A stretch of 64,000 nucleotides of DNA from Camarhynchus parvulus (taxonomy: Eukaryota; Chordata; Aves; Passeriformes; Thraupidae), in the NCBI RefSeq assembly GCF_901933205.1, contig NC_044573.1, positions 84,836,546-84,900,545 on the forward strand, read 5' to 3'. A model generated the notes under the pieces. It had not been told where the DNA came from. It did no database searches and saw nothing but the letters and a program-made list of their open reading frames with translations. Both the position numbers and the translations under genes were made by a program. Below, piece by piece: positions 1 through 12,871 of this stretch (position 1 is the stretch's first letter; each line of letters begins with the position of its first letter).

Positions 1-210
1 ACTCCACACAAATCTTTGATCCCCATATGATGAAGCTGTCCAAGAGTGAACTTAACATAAAAGTTGAAGACAATATTTAAGTAGTTAAATCATATCTCTT
101 AATATTACTTATGTCTATTAAAGCTGTCATACAATTTTTAAAAGAAATTGACCCTATTTTTCTCTGGGTTTGGGAATATTAAGCAATTTGAATTACTAAA
201 ATTACTTTCT

Positions 211-336
211 ATAAAAATATTAATGTATTTAAATAAATTAATAATAATAATTACTATTAGATGATTATAAGTAATAATACATTTATATAATTAATTATAT
301 AATATTTAAATATTATTTAAATATTTTTAAAATATT
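211..336. repeat. AT-only low-complexity stretch with a 20-bp perfect palindrome
   Basis: About 125 bp made almost entirely of A and T, with short ATT/AAT repeats. Positions 283-302 form a perfect 20-bp palindrome (TTATATAATT and its reverse complement). No gene signal is present. Such DNA is easily unwound, but no function is shown. Confidence 0.75.
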
Positions 337-3300
337 CTTGATTTTTAAGTACTCATTTCTTAACTGTTTGAACAAGAAAAAGACCTGACACAAGTCCAAA
401 TACTAGTGATAAAGTCATCTTGGTGAGATTTTTACAAGTAAGAATTACAGTTCTTGCATAATGCCATTATTTTAATGTAAAACTTCATTAAAACTTGTAA
501 AAAATCATTTTTTCTGGCCCTTTTTCAAACTCCTGCTCATATAATCACATACCTTCAAGAATTATAATTAGCATTGTACAGGGCTTAAATGAAAAGCTGC
601 AATTTCTTTAAAATTGTCTATGAGCATTCTGTTATACTTGAAATGCCACAAACATGCTTGATCATTCTTATGTCAGTAGGAAAGGAAGTGAATGTCTAGA
701 ACCTGAGAAACAAATGTATGAACATAAAAAACATTCCCAATGTTGCAATCACTTTGGTTAATCAGAGAATCATTTAGGTTGCAAGTGACCTCTGGAAGTA
801 ATCTGATTCATTCCCTGGCTCAGTGTAGGTACAACTAGAATTATAAAGCTTATTGTAGTTCAAGTGATTATACTAAATTACCATAAAACTTGCGCAGTAA
901 TAAAAATGCCACCTCACTCATTATTTTACCACATTATTTTAAACCCAATTCAAGAGCTGTATTTTGATTTGTCTAATTAAAGAAAAAAAAGGATTAAAAG
1001 TGGTTATGCTGAAAACATAATCTCTTATTTACTTGAACAGAAATGAGATGTGCCCAAACACACACTGTAAAATGATTTTTAAATTTCATTTTTAGAAGGA
1101 AGGAAAAAAAGCAAATAGAAATTTGTCGCAAAAACCAGTACTCAGGTTGGAATTCAGTATAAATCTAAATAGCTGGCTAGTGTAATTTGAAAGTGTGAGG
1201 TAAAATCCTCACATTGCCTGGAGATACAGAAACTGTGAGAGGTCCACAATTTACTGATGCAGAAGCTGGAGGCCAGAAAGGATCACTTATGGTGCAGTAA
1301 TTGAAATGTGCTCTAAAACACCCAAATGCAGATCTTTACCCATTTGTGTCTAAAGATGCTTCAGGTAATTGATCTCTCACTGTTTTAAGTATAGCTAAAA
1401 GAGTTATTCATCAGACTGGCAGTGAGATATCTGCTTAAGGACAGATATTCAGGAATTACTGTGTAGCTTTTCCTGATTATAGCTATTTGACGAAAAAATG
1501 AACATGCATTTTCCCTTTAGATAACATCAGAGCGGAAAGGCTACTAATTAGACAGACTTAATAACTGACTAATGTAGAAAAAAGTAATTTGTAAGCATTT
1601 ACTTTTCTACATAAATTTGCACATATGTAATATGTGCAATGCAATACCTTTTCCTGAAAGATACTGTAAGCACTGTAGACATAGAATATTTCAAAAGCCA
1701 CAATTAAAAATAATGATCATTCAGAGGGCTGTTAACCCTCTGATAACACAGAACAATACTAAGAATTATTATGTTAATTGTGAGGAAGTCTGAATTAAAA
1801 CATGACACATATATTCTGCCAGTGTGCATACTCTAAGTGCCTTTTTTGCCTTGGAAAAAAAAAAACAACTAAATGAACCAACAAATAACTAGGGGGTAGC
1901 AGGAATACATTCATTATAGGCAATGTCTTGAATAAAGCAGGTTCTGAAGTGACTTTGTTGTGTGGGATCTGTATTTGAATTTCATGAAGATACATAAAAT
2001 CTTAAAAGGACATTTCTGAGTCTTCATTTGTTTGTCCATTGACCCAATCAAATCCTGCATGTAAAACGTGTCTGTAAATGTCAGGCTTTTCTGTGTGTAT
2101 AATGATTGTACCAGGAGATTAAAAATACATTCACATCAAGGCTTTGATCAAGGGTGCACTTCAGAAACAATCTCGAGTCATCTGCTCTCACTGTGCTTTG
2201 ATTTGCATCACAGAGCAGTTTCAAAGCAGATAGGTTCATCTCTTTTTGCATAAAAGATGGAAGGTGCTTTCCAGCCAGTAACAGGCATTCAGCCTAAAGA
2301 AACAGTCCACAGTTAAAACTCTGAAATGCACACAGTGAGAACCTCATGCCCTTAGCAATAATTGTTCTGCAGTACAAAGCTGCTTGTGGTGCACTGTACC
2401 ACTAATGCTGATGTAAACATAGCCTAATTTATTCTCCTAGGACAACTGGAGGCCCTACTTGGGTCTTGTCCTATCTTTTCATTTTTCCACCTGCTGAGAT
2501 TCTGCTCATGCTCTGCAGATGTAAGTTTCTGCAAGATGTACCTGTGAAGTGAAGAAAGCTGTTAAACAGACTATGTGTTTTGCATCTTTACTTTAAATCC
2601 CTAGATTTTCCATCTAGAAACTTCTGGATTTTGATTGAATAAATAAATTAGATTTTTTTTATCTACACTTGTTGCCAGGTATTTTTGCTAATAAATAACT
2701 ATGGAGAACACACCTTAGAAGAATGACATCTGCAGAGAGGCTAAAAACTGCATGATCAAAACCCTCCATGACAGTCTGTGAACTCCATGAAAAGAGAGGC
2801 TTGTGCATTGCAAAACAGAACAGCCGTAAGAGAAGAATCCGATTTGGAGTCCCGAAAAAATATGACCCTTCACATTTTACAGGATCTGTCATTGTCTTCC
2901 ACCCATTTCAACACCAAATTTAAAATGAGAACTGCTTAGTGATGAATGAACTCCTCCTAAGATGTTTTCCTTAGGCAGAAAGGTGAGTTTCTCTGATGAG
3001 CTGGTCTCCATTTTAAACTTTCATAGCAACTAAAGCGACCTACATCTCATTCTTGCAGTGAAGCCTCTGTTTATGCCTCACTTCAATCCTGAATACTTTA
3101 CCACAGTGCACAGATCTTTGCTTATACATATTTCAGAAATATCAGTAAGCAAATTATGTTCCAGTGATAACTTACTTAAATTACTATGCTCTTCACTAGG
3201 TTAAAAATACTTCCTTTTGTTGTAATGAGGAAAGTTACCACTGATGGGGATGAAGAGGAAAACCATGCTGTGAAATCCATGCTCTTCCTTGTCATCTTAA

Positions 3301-4205
3301 AAGGAAAGGGATGATCATTGTAACAGGTGCTTCCTTTTTCTGAAAGGCATGAAAATCTCAAAAGGCATGCTGACCCCCATTGTGATTTTAATTTTTATGC
3401 AGTAAACTGTCAGTGTTGCTTTAGGCTCTATTTTCCCCTTTCTTAGCAAGACAACTGAAAAATTAAATACCTTCCCATGTCCTGGAAAAGAAGCTTCTTC
3501 TCCATGCCCCCTTCCTAAGGTAGGAACTTGTCCAGTGGTTCCCTCCTATGTGCATCAGTGGAATTACTACACAGATGTTAATATGTCTGCTTCCTTTAAT
3601 ATAATAAAGGTGTTACTATACAGCCCTAAGACATGATGAAAGGTGCAAAGAGAAGGCCTTTGAGAGCACAACAGTGAGAACAGCTCCATGTAGATACATT
3701 AACCCCTTAAACAATTTTAATCAAGAAGAGGATGCCCCATATCTCTAAAGACCAAATCAGTATATTGTTTTGTGATTTAAACACTGATTAAAGTCTGTGA
3801 ACACGATCACCCAGAGACTAATAAAACAAGCTGGGAAATACATGAGTTTTAGGCTTCACAGTACAATTACAATTAATAAAAACCAATAAAAATGTTTAAA
3901 AAAAACAGACCTTGTTTATCCATTAAATCAACAGAGTCCATTAAAAGGAAAGTGAAAGAAAATAGATTCCAATTACTAAATAAGAGGTAATTAATCTATG
4001 ATCTTTAACAAATTGAAAATTATTATTGGAATTGTTTTATCTCAACAAAGTCAGATTTCTTTGAGATGATAATTTAATCAGATGTGAAATTTCATACAGC
4101 ATTTTTGATTTCACCATTACATACAGCTTTTCAATAAAAGAAACTAATAGTAAATTTTAAGAAATTTTGTCATGTACAAAGGTTATTATTGTCATTACAC
4201 GCATC

Positions 4206-4615
4206 AATGTCTAATGAGGAATGGCTGAGGGAGCTGGAGTTGGTTAGTTTGGATGAAATGAAGCTCACAGGAGACCTTATCACTCTCTTCAACTGCTTAA
4301 AAGGAAGTTGTGGCCAGATATGGGTTGATCACCCAGGTAAACAACAGTACAAGAAGAAAATGCCTCAAGTTGTGCCAGGTGAGATTTAGATTGAATATCA
4401 GGAAAAAATTTCTTCACTGGAAGAGTGGTCAAGCATTTGACCAGGCTGCCCAGAGATATGGCTGAATTAGCATTCCTGGAGGCATTTAAGGATGTGTAGA
4501 TGTGTTGCTTAGAGACATGGTTTAGGGGTAAGCTTGGCAGTGCTGGGTTAACAGTTGGACTCAAGGATCTTAAAAGTATTTTCCAATCTAAAAAACTCCA
4601 CAATTCCTTGAATAA
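4206..4615 (+). mobile_element. CR1 LINE 3'-end fragment
   Basis: Follows the CR1 3' end closely: GAGGAATGGCTGAGGGAGCT at the start, then the 'GAGACCTTATCACTCTC' block, 'CTCAAGTTGTGCCAGG', 'TCAGGAAAAAATTTCTTCAC', 'GGCTGCCCAGAGATATGG' and 'GGACTCAAGGATCTTAAAAG', ending near the CR1 terminus. It is diverged and has a short internal change around 4335-4365. No reading frame survives. It is antisense to CSMD3. Confidence 0.85.
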
Positions 4616-5152
4616 TTAGTATTGTCAAATTGTATTTATGTATAAAACTAACAGTAAATACCAATACATGCTCAAGTGGAAACACTACACATCTCCTTGT
4701 AATACCTGCAACATTGGAAAAAAACATGCCAGTAAGTGTTAGAATATTTTTAAACACAGATTTAGTTTTACTCATGAATTTACTGAAATTCAGCCATACA
4801 GCAAATAGCACTACCTTTCACTTAACCAAATATCATAAATACAACAACCAGTTTTCTCTTCAAATAATAAGCTGGCAAAAACAAGAAACATAATTAGTAT
4901 AGAATCACACTAATATTTTTTACTGATACTTGCTAAATTTTTTTAAATTTATTTTTACTTTATTTTCAAGAGTCTGATCAATAATCTCTTCTTTTTTTCC
5001 ACAGAAAACTGGACTAAGTTTCTCCTGATCTACGTGAAGGCACAACTTCTGCACTATCACCAGTTTATTCTGACTCAGACCACATCTAATGTTTAAAATC
5101 CACACAGGGTCATCACATTTAAAAATTTGAAAAGGTATATTCTGCTGCTTAA

Positions 5153-5723
5153 TTATTCTGCTCTGCACTGATGAGACCTCACCTTGAATACTCTGCCCTG
5201 CACTGAGGTGACCTGGAGTGCTGGGAGCAGTTTTGGACATCACAATGCAACAACAGATAGTAAGCTATTAGAGTGAGGCCAAGTGAGGGCTGCAAAGATG
5301 GTGAAGGGCCTTTAGGGAAAGCTGTGTGAGGAGCAGCTGAGGGCACTTGGCCTGTTCAGTCTGGAGCAGACTGAGGGGAGACCTCACTGCAGTTACAATT
5401 TCTTGTGAGGGGAAGAGCAGGGGCAGACCCTGATCTCTCTGGTGACCAGTGACAGCACCTGAAGGAATGGTCTGAAGCTATATCAGGGAAGGCTTAGGTT
5501 GGATATCAGGAAAAGGTTCTTTACGCAGAGAGTGATTGGGTGAACAGGCTCACCAAGGAAGCAGTCAGACCACCAAGCCTGCCCAAGTTCAAGAAGGTCT
5601 TGAACAATGCTCTCAGGAACATGGTGTGACTCTTGGGATTGTCCTGTGCTGGGAGAGGAGTTGGACTTGATGATCCTTATGGGTCCTTTCCAACTCAAGA
5701 TATTCAATGATTCTGTGATTCTG
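5153..5723 (+). mobile_element. CR1 LINE 3'-end fragment with short terminal repeats
   Basis: CR1 ORF2 end and 3' UTR in plus orientation. It includes 'GGGCTGCAAAGATGGTGAAG', 'GGGGAGACCTCACTGCAG', 'TTGGATATCAGGAAAAGG' and 'GGACTTGATGATCCTTATGG', and ends in the typical CR1 tail 'TTCAATGATTCTGTGATTCTG'. Near the start the phrase CTGC(T/C)CTGCACTGA...GACCT occurs twice, a small local duplication. It lies 540 bp from another plus-strand CR1 piece (4206-4615) but has its own full 3' end, so it is a separate insertion. Confidence 0.88.
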
Positions 5724-8640
5724 CAAAAATATCTACTTTCTTATAGAAACAGGAAAATAAAATAGCAAGGCCTATAATCAAAAAATTATACAGAGGGACA
5801 AACTATTCAGTTTATGGTATGAATCTCTTAAAGAATTATATGCAATACATATCTGACAAAAATAAATAGATCCAAAAATCTTAGCAATAATAGGAAGAAA
5901 ACCTGCAGTGACATTGTCTTTTGCTTTATTTGCATTTATGATATGAACGTACTCTCCTCTGGCTTTGTGAAATTGTTCTTCCTGTGACATTATGATTAAA
6001 CACTGTTTCGTGAACTCTGGTTTATACTGATCAAATTCGTCATAAAGGCAGTGACAGCAGAGAAAACTGCAAGGTTCCCTGCCCTCTAGCCAGCACTCTT
6101 CTCTGGTCTCTTTACAGAACACCTGAATTATGCTGCAAGCTCTTCACTTGTTACCTTTCCAGTGAGCCTGAAACAGTGATAACAGCTATTAAATAAATGA
6201 AGAGTAAAATGTTGAGATGATTGCTGCATGAAAAAGGTCTGGCCAACCTGACAAGCTCTGTCTAAGCCATTCTTCCCCTGGATACAGAGATAGACCAGTA
6301 ATCAAATCCAGTATTTTCCCTGCAAGTTCTGTCTCATAACAATACTGGAAAATATAAGGAATGAGAAAAAAATCTTTAAATAGGTTACTTCCTGCTGAAA
6401 ACAGGGCATTAATGCAAAAAATAAATTAGCATAGAAGCTGAGTAATGACTGAAGATGTGATAAACAAGAACTTATTATTTTCTAGTACAGTAAATTAGCA
6501 TTAAGCACTTGTAGATCTCATGTATAGAGTTTATTCTCACTTTTAACTTTATGGGTGATATTTTTAGAAACATATAGGGGCATGTTTTAAAAGGGTAGGT
6601 AACCTTTTTTTCTGCATACTGTTACAAGGATTAACTATTAAACAAGCCAGGAATCTTAAAAAAATGACTAATACATAGATACGTGGCTGACTGATATAGA
6701 CCCTAAGGCTCATAAATCCAAGGGGTTTTAGATAGTACCTGCTAAATTGAAAGCAATGTTTCAAAGACAGTGTAAAGATTCTGTTACCTGTACTGTAGAT
6801 CAAATCAATGTTCAAATACTCAGTACTTAAGCCAACTGAAGCTGAGGATAGGAAGGACCAGGTTCTTGGGATTGGCTATGGTGGTGCTTCTGTTTTTATA
6901 AATCCACCCAGTGGTGAACCATCTGTTTTTTCCTAACATGCTTCAAGTCTATCCACATCTTTCTTGGGTCAAGTAGCTGACAAATCAGCTTGCTAATCTG
7001 CTTTAATCTTTTCACAATATACAGCAGGTGTAATAATGCCTGCCTTGATTCTTGATGAGATCACACTTTAGGACTGAAGGTTTGTCTCTATTTACTTTAA
7101 AGTAGCATCACATTTTGGTGTAATTTTGTATTTTCTAAAAAGGTCCAATCAAAATTCTTAATTCACATTTCCAAAATTTTAAAATATTACTTAATTAGAC
7201 ATTAGCAACCTTTCAAACACATATTATATATATTTTTTTTTTAACATTTATGAGTTTATTGTCCATCTGTCACGTTGAGCATTGAATATTCCAGCTTTAC
7301 TTAATGAAAGCCAGGAGGAAATTTCATCTTAAATGGGCTACAATACCATTTGAGGAGTTTACTTTGAAGATAGAAAAACCCTAATAAAGTAAAATTAATT
7401 TAGGCAGTGCACTTAAATGCTTTAAATTGTGGAGACACCCTTGCAGTTCGCTTTTCTCACGCTACCTCAGCTATCAAATCAGCCCTAGTGGGGCAAATTT
7501 GCCACATGACACTTTGAAAAATCTTTTAATTCTATCGTAACTTACTATAAACCTTGTTATAGTTCAAGACTAAGTAAAAATTCCAATAAATAGAATTATA
7601 TCCTCCCCTTTTAACACCATCTTCCTGAAATCTGCAATTTACACATCTAGCTAATAATCCATTTATTACTTTCTTTACAATAGTTCTTAAAAATAGGAGG
7701 CTCCTGTTTAATATTACACCAAAGTGAGGTCATTAAATGAAGTCCTAAAAAATTTATTATGTAAATACTTGCAGGTTTCTATTTACTGTGATACCAACAC
7801 CAAGTCTATAGCATTGCTAAAGCAAAGTGAGAGATGGTAATATTTATCAGAAAATAATAATATTTTTAGAATAATCTAATTTATTTTCTTCTATTTATAT
7901 ACATGTACAGTTCACTATGCAATCTGTGAATTTTCCATATTTTTCTATTATTTGCCTTGAAGCTATCAGCTGACATTTTCCCAGTAGAAAATGTACCCAA
8001 GTAATAATCTACAAGAGAAGATAAATGGTGAGAAACATATAAAAAGAACACCAACTCTCATGTTCCAAGGCAACGCAAATGAATGTGCTTTGTGAGGTAA
8101 CAAAGAACTATAGGAGCATAAAATATTCGGCAGCACTTGCCTCCTTGTGCAGTAAATGTGGGTTTATGGCCTCATTACCAACCCCATCAGGCTGCACAGT
8201 GTCTGTACAAAGATATTTTATGCTGCATACTTGAAAAGTGAAAAGAAAATGCACAGGGGAAAAAAAGGAATATAAGCAAAAAATTCAAGGACATTTTCAG
8301 GTATTATATACTATCAATAGTTGCAGACACTCCAGGAAAAATGGGAAAAATGTCTACACATAAACCTTGATATTTTTGATTTACAAAGATGACAATTTAA
8401 TGGTGAAGAAACCTAATAGTTGTTATCAAGGGAATTAAAAATAATTTATAGAACAAACAAGGTAAGAAAAAAAGTGGAGGTTTAGTTTTAGGATTTTATT
8501 AACACAGTGCCAGAATATTGTCATTTGATGCACACTCTGTAAGGAGTACTTAGAACATGAGGAAATGGATGCATTAAACTTCGAAAATAGCATACCTTTT
8601 TGTATTTAACAAAATCATTTTGATCACTTCAAAGGTTTTG

Positions 8641-8698
8641 ATTTTTGGGTTTTTTTTGGTTTTTTTTTTTTTTTTTTTGTTGTTGTTGTTGTTGTTTC
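8641..8698. repeat. Poly(T) followed by (GTT)n microsatellite
   Basis: T-rich run at 8641-8678 followed by about six GTT units (8679-8696). It could be the tail of an old minus-strand retroposition, but I see no recognisable element attached. Confidence 0.8.
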
Positions 8699-11600
8699 CT
8701 TGTTGACATTTTTTTGGACACTGAAACTTTTGTTTACCTTGAGCATTGCTTTACCATCTAATACATTCTAACTGCTTGTCTGAATTATGGATTTGTTATA
8801 AAATCACAGACAATATCACAGCAAATATACTGCTAAATCCCCCTTTTCAGCTTTTCCATTCTTTCATGTGTATGCTTCTATAGTTTTTTTCCCTGAAGTC
8901 TTACTGGCTGTTTTTTCCCCTAAACTGCCATTTCCAACTCAATATACCATACTTAGATCCATATGAGTCTCCTAAAATTCCCACTCTACAGCTAAATCTC
9001 AGTTATGTGAATCCAGCTGATACCCTGAAAACACATATGAGATACTGAAGACAGATAAGGCTCAGTAGTTAGTCTCATGTGCTCAAAAAGAGCATGAAAG
9101 AAAGGTCAAAGGGAAGGAAAGTAATAAGAAATAATAACTGTCAGCCTGTATTTGTGACAATGACCTTATGAGGCAAAAAACTTTAGTGTTTGGTGGTTTT
9201 TGGCACTTAATGGTAGAAATCACCTGACAAAAATAAAGCAAATACCACAGGAAATAACACTAGTGGCATTAAGACTGCTCCTCTGGTTAGCTTTTCTTGC
9301 CAACCAGGAAATACTTTCCTTGCATAGAAGGAAATTTGTGCTTGCATGCTTTTCTCATGAGATGAGTATTGATCCCATGCATCCATCTTCCATGACTACC
9401 CCCGGTTTGAAGAAAACAAGACCCAAAACTTCTTGTAATTAATGCTCAAATGAGACATCTAAACTCAATACAGAAAGTGGCTTTGATTTGGGTTTATCAG
9501 TTCCACCAAAATTCTCAGAAATAAATGTGTTAATGTAGGAGAGATTTTCTTCAACAGTTTTAGGTAACTCTGGTATAACCCCAGTCTAAAGTGATGTTAT
9601 TTGATTCCATGTATATGGCCATTATGAGACCCTTCCCATTCAATCTATGCAGGATATTCTTCATCTAAAGTAGCATACTTTCTTCCATACCACCATATAT
9701 ATACTAAACCCTACACGGTGACATTTTGAATGTCTTAATCCCCTTTGGTTCTGATACAGTAAGAGCAAGCAAAGCCCAGTGTTGATTTAGTTGATCAGCC
9801 TCTAGTGGAGTGCTTTAGGAGGAGGTGAAGCACTGTTCTGACTCCACTGACTATTCGACAGATGCACATCAAGTATAATCAGAGTTTGGACACACAGCAC
9901 CCATGCGTGCAAATCAAATTCCATTCTAAATGTCTTCAGTGTTAAAATGGCGTCTTTTGTTCCAGCTCTAACATCTCATTCACATGATGTTTTGAAAGGT
10001 AAAAATGTCAATATTGTTAATAAAAATCATAATGTTGCAATTACTATACACAAAACACAAAACTCATCAAAATATATGATTTTTAAAAGTAGACTGCGAC
10101 TGCTTTTTTCACAATATAAGTATTTTTTTATAACATGTGTATGTATATGGAGCTCTGTGTCACAATTTATGTACATGAATTCAAATTGAAGACGAACATA
10201 TACTGTAGGGAATCAGTTATACATAACATGATTTTTCCAGTAGGCTTATAAGTACCTTTTGCACATTATACCAAAATTTACAAACACCTTGGTTTGTTTT
10301 TGAAATGTATTTAATACTATAAAACAAATGCTACCCTGGAAGTCTTGTACGAGATTTTAAGACATTGAAAATTAAAAATCTCATCCTTATAGTGCAACAA
10401 GAGTTTTGTGATGTAAATACCTTAGATATTTTATGTTCCAAAATTGTAATCCTCAATTATGACAAAATTAAATAAGCACACAAACTTATTTCAAGGCAAG
10501 AGGGAACCTAACCAGTATTTGTTTATTTCATTACTAGGACCTTAGTAATTTTAATTCTAAAGTACGTGAATTCTTTGTCAATGATGTTATAACCCCCTAA
10601 AATCAAAGATGCCATTCTGGCAAATAAAAATATAAAAAGTTTAAATTTGAACATGTACATTCACAGATGGCATAAAGCTTTAACACTGTATGAAGGAGAT
10701 AAGAGAATATAAATTGCTTTAATTTTCCACCTGCCATGGGAAATATCTGTTTCAGAAAGGTGTTACTGTATTTGTATGATGCAGAAGGCACAGGATGTAA
10801 AAATGAGGCAATCCTAAATTCACAATGACTGTCCTTCACTCTATTAAATCAATCCTAATAATTGTGAAATAGTAATTGAGTAATTACAAGCATGAAATGG
10901 TACATTGCCATGAATACACAAAAGTTTAGTGAAAGCAGTTCCTAGATCTACATATTTTTGATCCTCAAGATGTCTACAACTTAAAAAGGTGACATAGAGT
11001 GAGAGGATAAATTCTTCAGATAAAATTAATTTTTTTTGGATTATGGTAATAATCTCTTAGGGATGAGCTATCTGGTGCTCAGCAAGAGATTCTTCCCCAG
11101 TCAGAGTATAGTTACATTGCAGGTTCTGTAAATGTTAAACTTCCTTTTATGGGTAGCAGGATGATCTGATCAGCCATTTGGAGAGACAGGAGCCTTGTCT
11201 ATAATGAAACTTTGAAGAAATGAAATGTGCCCTGTTTAAGGGAACATTCTCAAAAATCCCACTCTAATATTAAGTCTCCTAATTGGACAAAACACAGTTT
11301 CTGAATTCACCGCAGAATGAATTCATTGCAGAATATATGCATAAGCTATTATATGGAAGACAAGTGTCACTAGCAGATCATGCCTGAGCTACCACAAACT
11401 TTTGAAACAATCCATGAATCAGCAAGATAATCTCACTCAATCCCCCTGCATACTACCATATGCTACCTAGTAAAATTGCTCTTTTAAAGCATATTGCAAG
11501 AATAAATTATCTTAAAATAAATTATCTAAAAATCAACTGTCACAGTATGTGAATTCCCTAGGTGTGAACTGGGCAAAGATTTTCTGAATAAAAATGTTGT

Positions 11601-12766
11601 TTTGAAGTTCCCCAGCTATGTGCTTTGAAAGGCAATAAATTAGAAATAGCATTTTATACCAACATATTTTTATACCAACATATTGAGGCATAATCCAACT
11701 TTATACAAATACCTGAGAGCTCAGACCCATAAAACTGTACGTGAAGTTTCCCACTCACACTATAATTAATTTTAATGTCTTCAGTTGTGTCAATTGTAGC
11801 GAATAACTTTTACTTTTTATAGAAGAAGGAAGTTACTAGGCTCAAACAAATACTTAATACATCTGTGCTTTGTACAGTGCAGAAAGTACAGCCTTCAATA
11901 AAAACTCCTGTAACTGGGACACAGTCTTTATTTACCAGGTCATTAAACTTAGCAATATTGCAGCCCATAGCACATCTACTATACCATAATCAGCTATCAG
12001 TCAGGAAAATATTGGGCAAAATTAGGCATCTGTGCTGAAGCAACAATGCCATAATGCAACAAATCTTGCCGTCCAATAGACACTGGGGCTGAAAAACTGA
12101 GCCCTTGCAATGTTATCATAAAACAGTGAAAACAGCAGGAAATCCAAGGCAGTAAGTATCCACAGTCTGGAGAAGGAATTGAAACAGCAAGGGGTAGAGG
12201 CATGGTTAGTTCATAGTCTAATGAGATTATACTAACAGTAAGAAAGGAGCAAAGAGAACACATCAGTAGGTCCTCAAAAGAGTTCAAAGTAACTGATTCT
12301 AGAAAGCTGAGAAATTGCATAATAGAAGAGCTAAAACAATGAAGAGTTGTAAAAAATTACAGCATGCACTTGACACAGTCAGAAAAGCACCATAAAGTTG
12401 TATTTGCAAGTAATAAAAGCCTAATAAATGACTCAGTAGGATTCTGATCAAAAGCTGCAATAAGTGGGATCCAGAGGAAACAAATAAATGGTTAAGGAAG
12501 AAATAAGCAGGAATACCTTTGAACAGGAGAAGACTCAAATTTGGATTTCTGTGTTGCTCAGAAAAAGGCAAATAAATCTTAGAAAAACATTTAACTTAAA
12601 ATGATCTTGATATAGTTGGCTAAGACCTGAAACTATGCTACTGTCTCTGTAGGATGTTAAAATTTGTTTTCATTTTGATTTGGCATTAAAAATCTGTTCC
12701 CATGCCAGAACCAGAATGCAAAACTTAAAAAATTTTTCCATTAAAAAAAAATATTCCAGCTCATTA

Positions 12767-12871
12767 TGGTTTTGGGATGGTTTTTTTGGGTGTTGTTTGT
12801 TTGTTTTGTTGGGCTTTTTTGTTTGTTTGGTTTTTGCTTTCTTTGTGGTTTTTGGGGGGCATTTTTTTTTC
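12767..12871. repeat. G/T-rich low-complexity tract
   Basis: About 105 bp of almost pure T and G on the plus strand (runs of TTTG, GGTTTTT and a final GGGGGG). The composition is strongly strand-asymmetric. The short ORF across it is low-complexity Phe/Leu/Gly/Val and not a gene. Confidence 0.8.
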
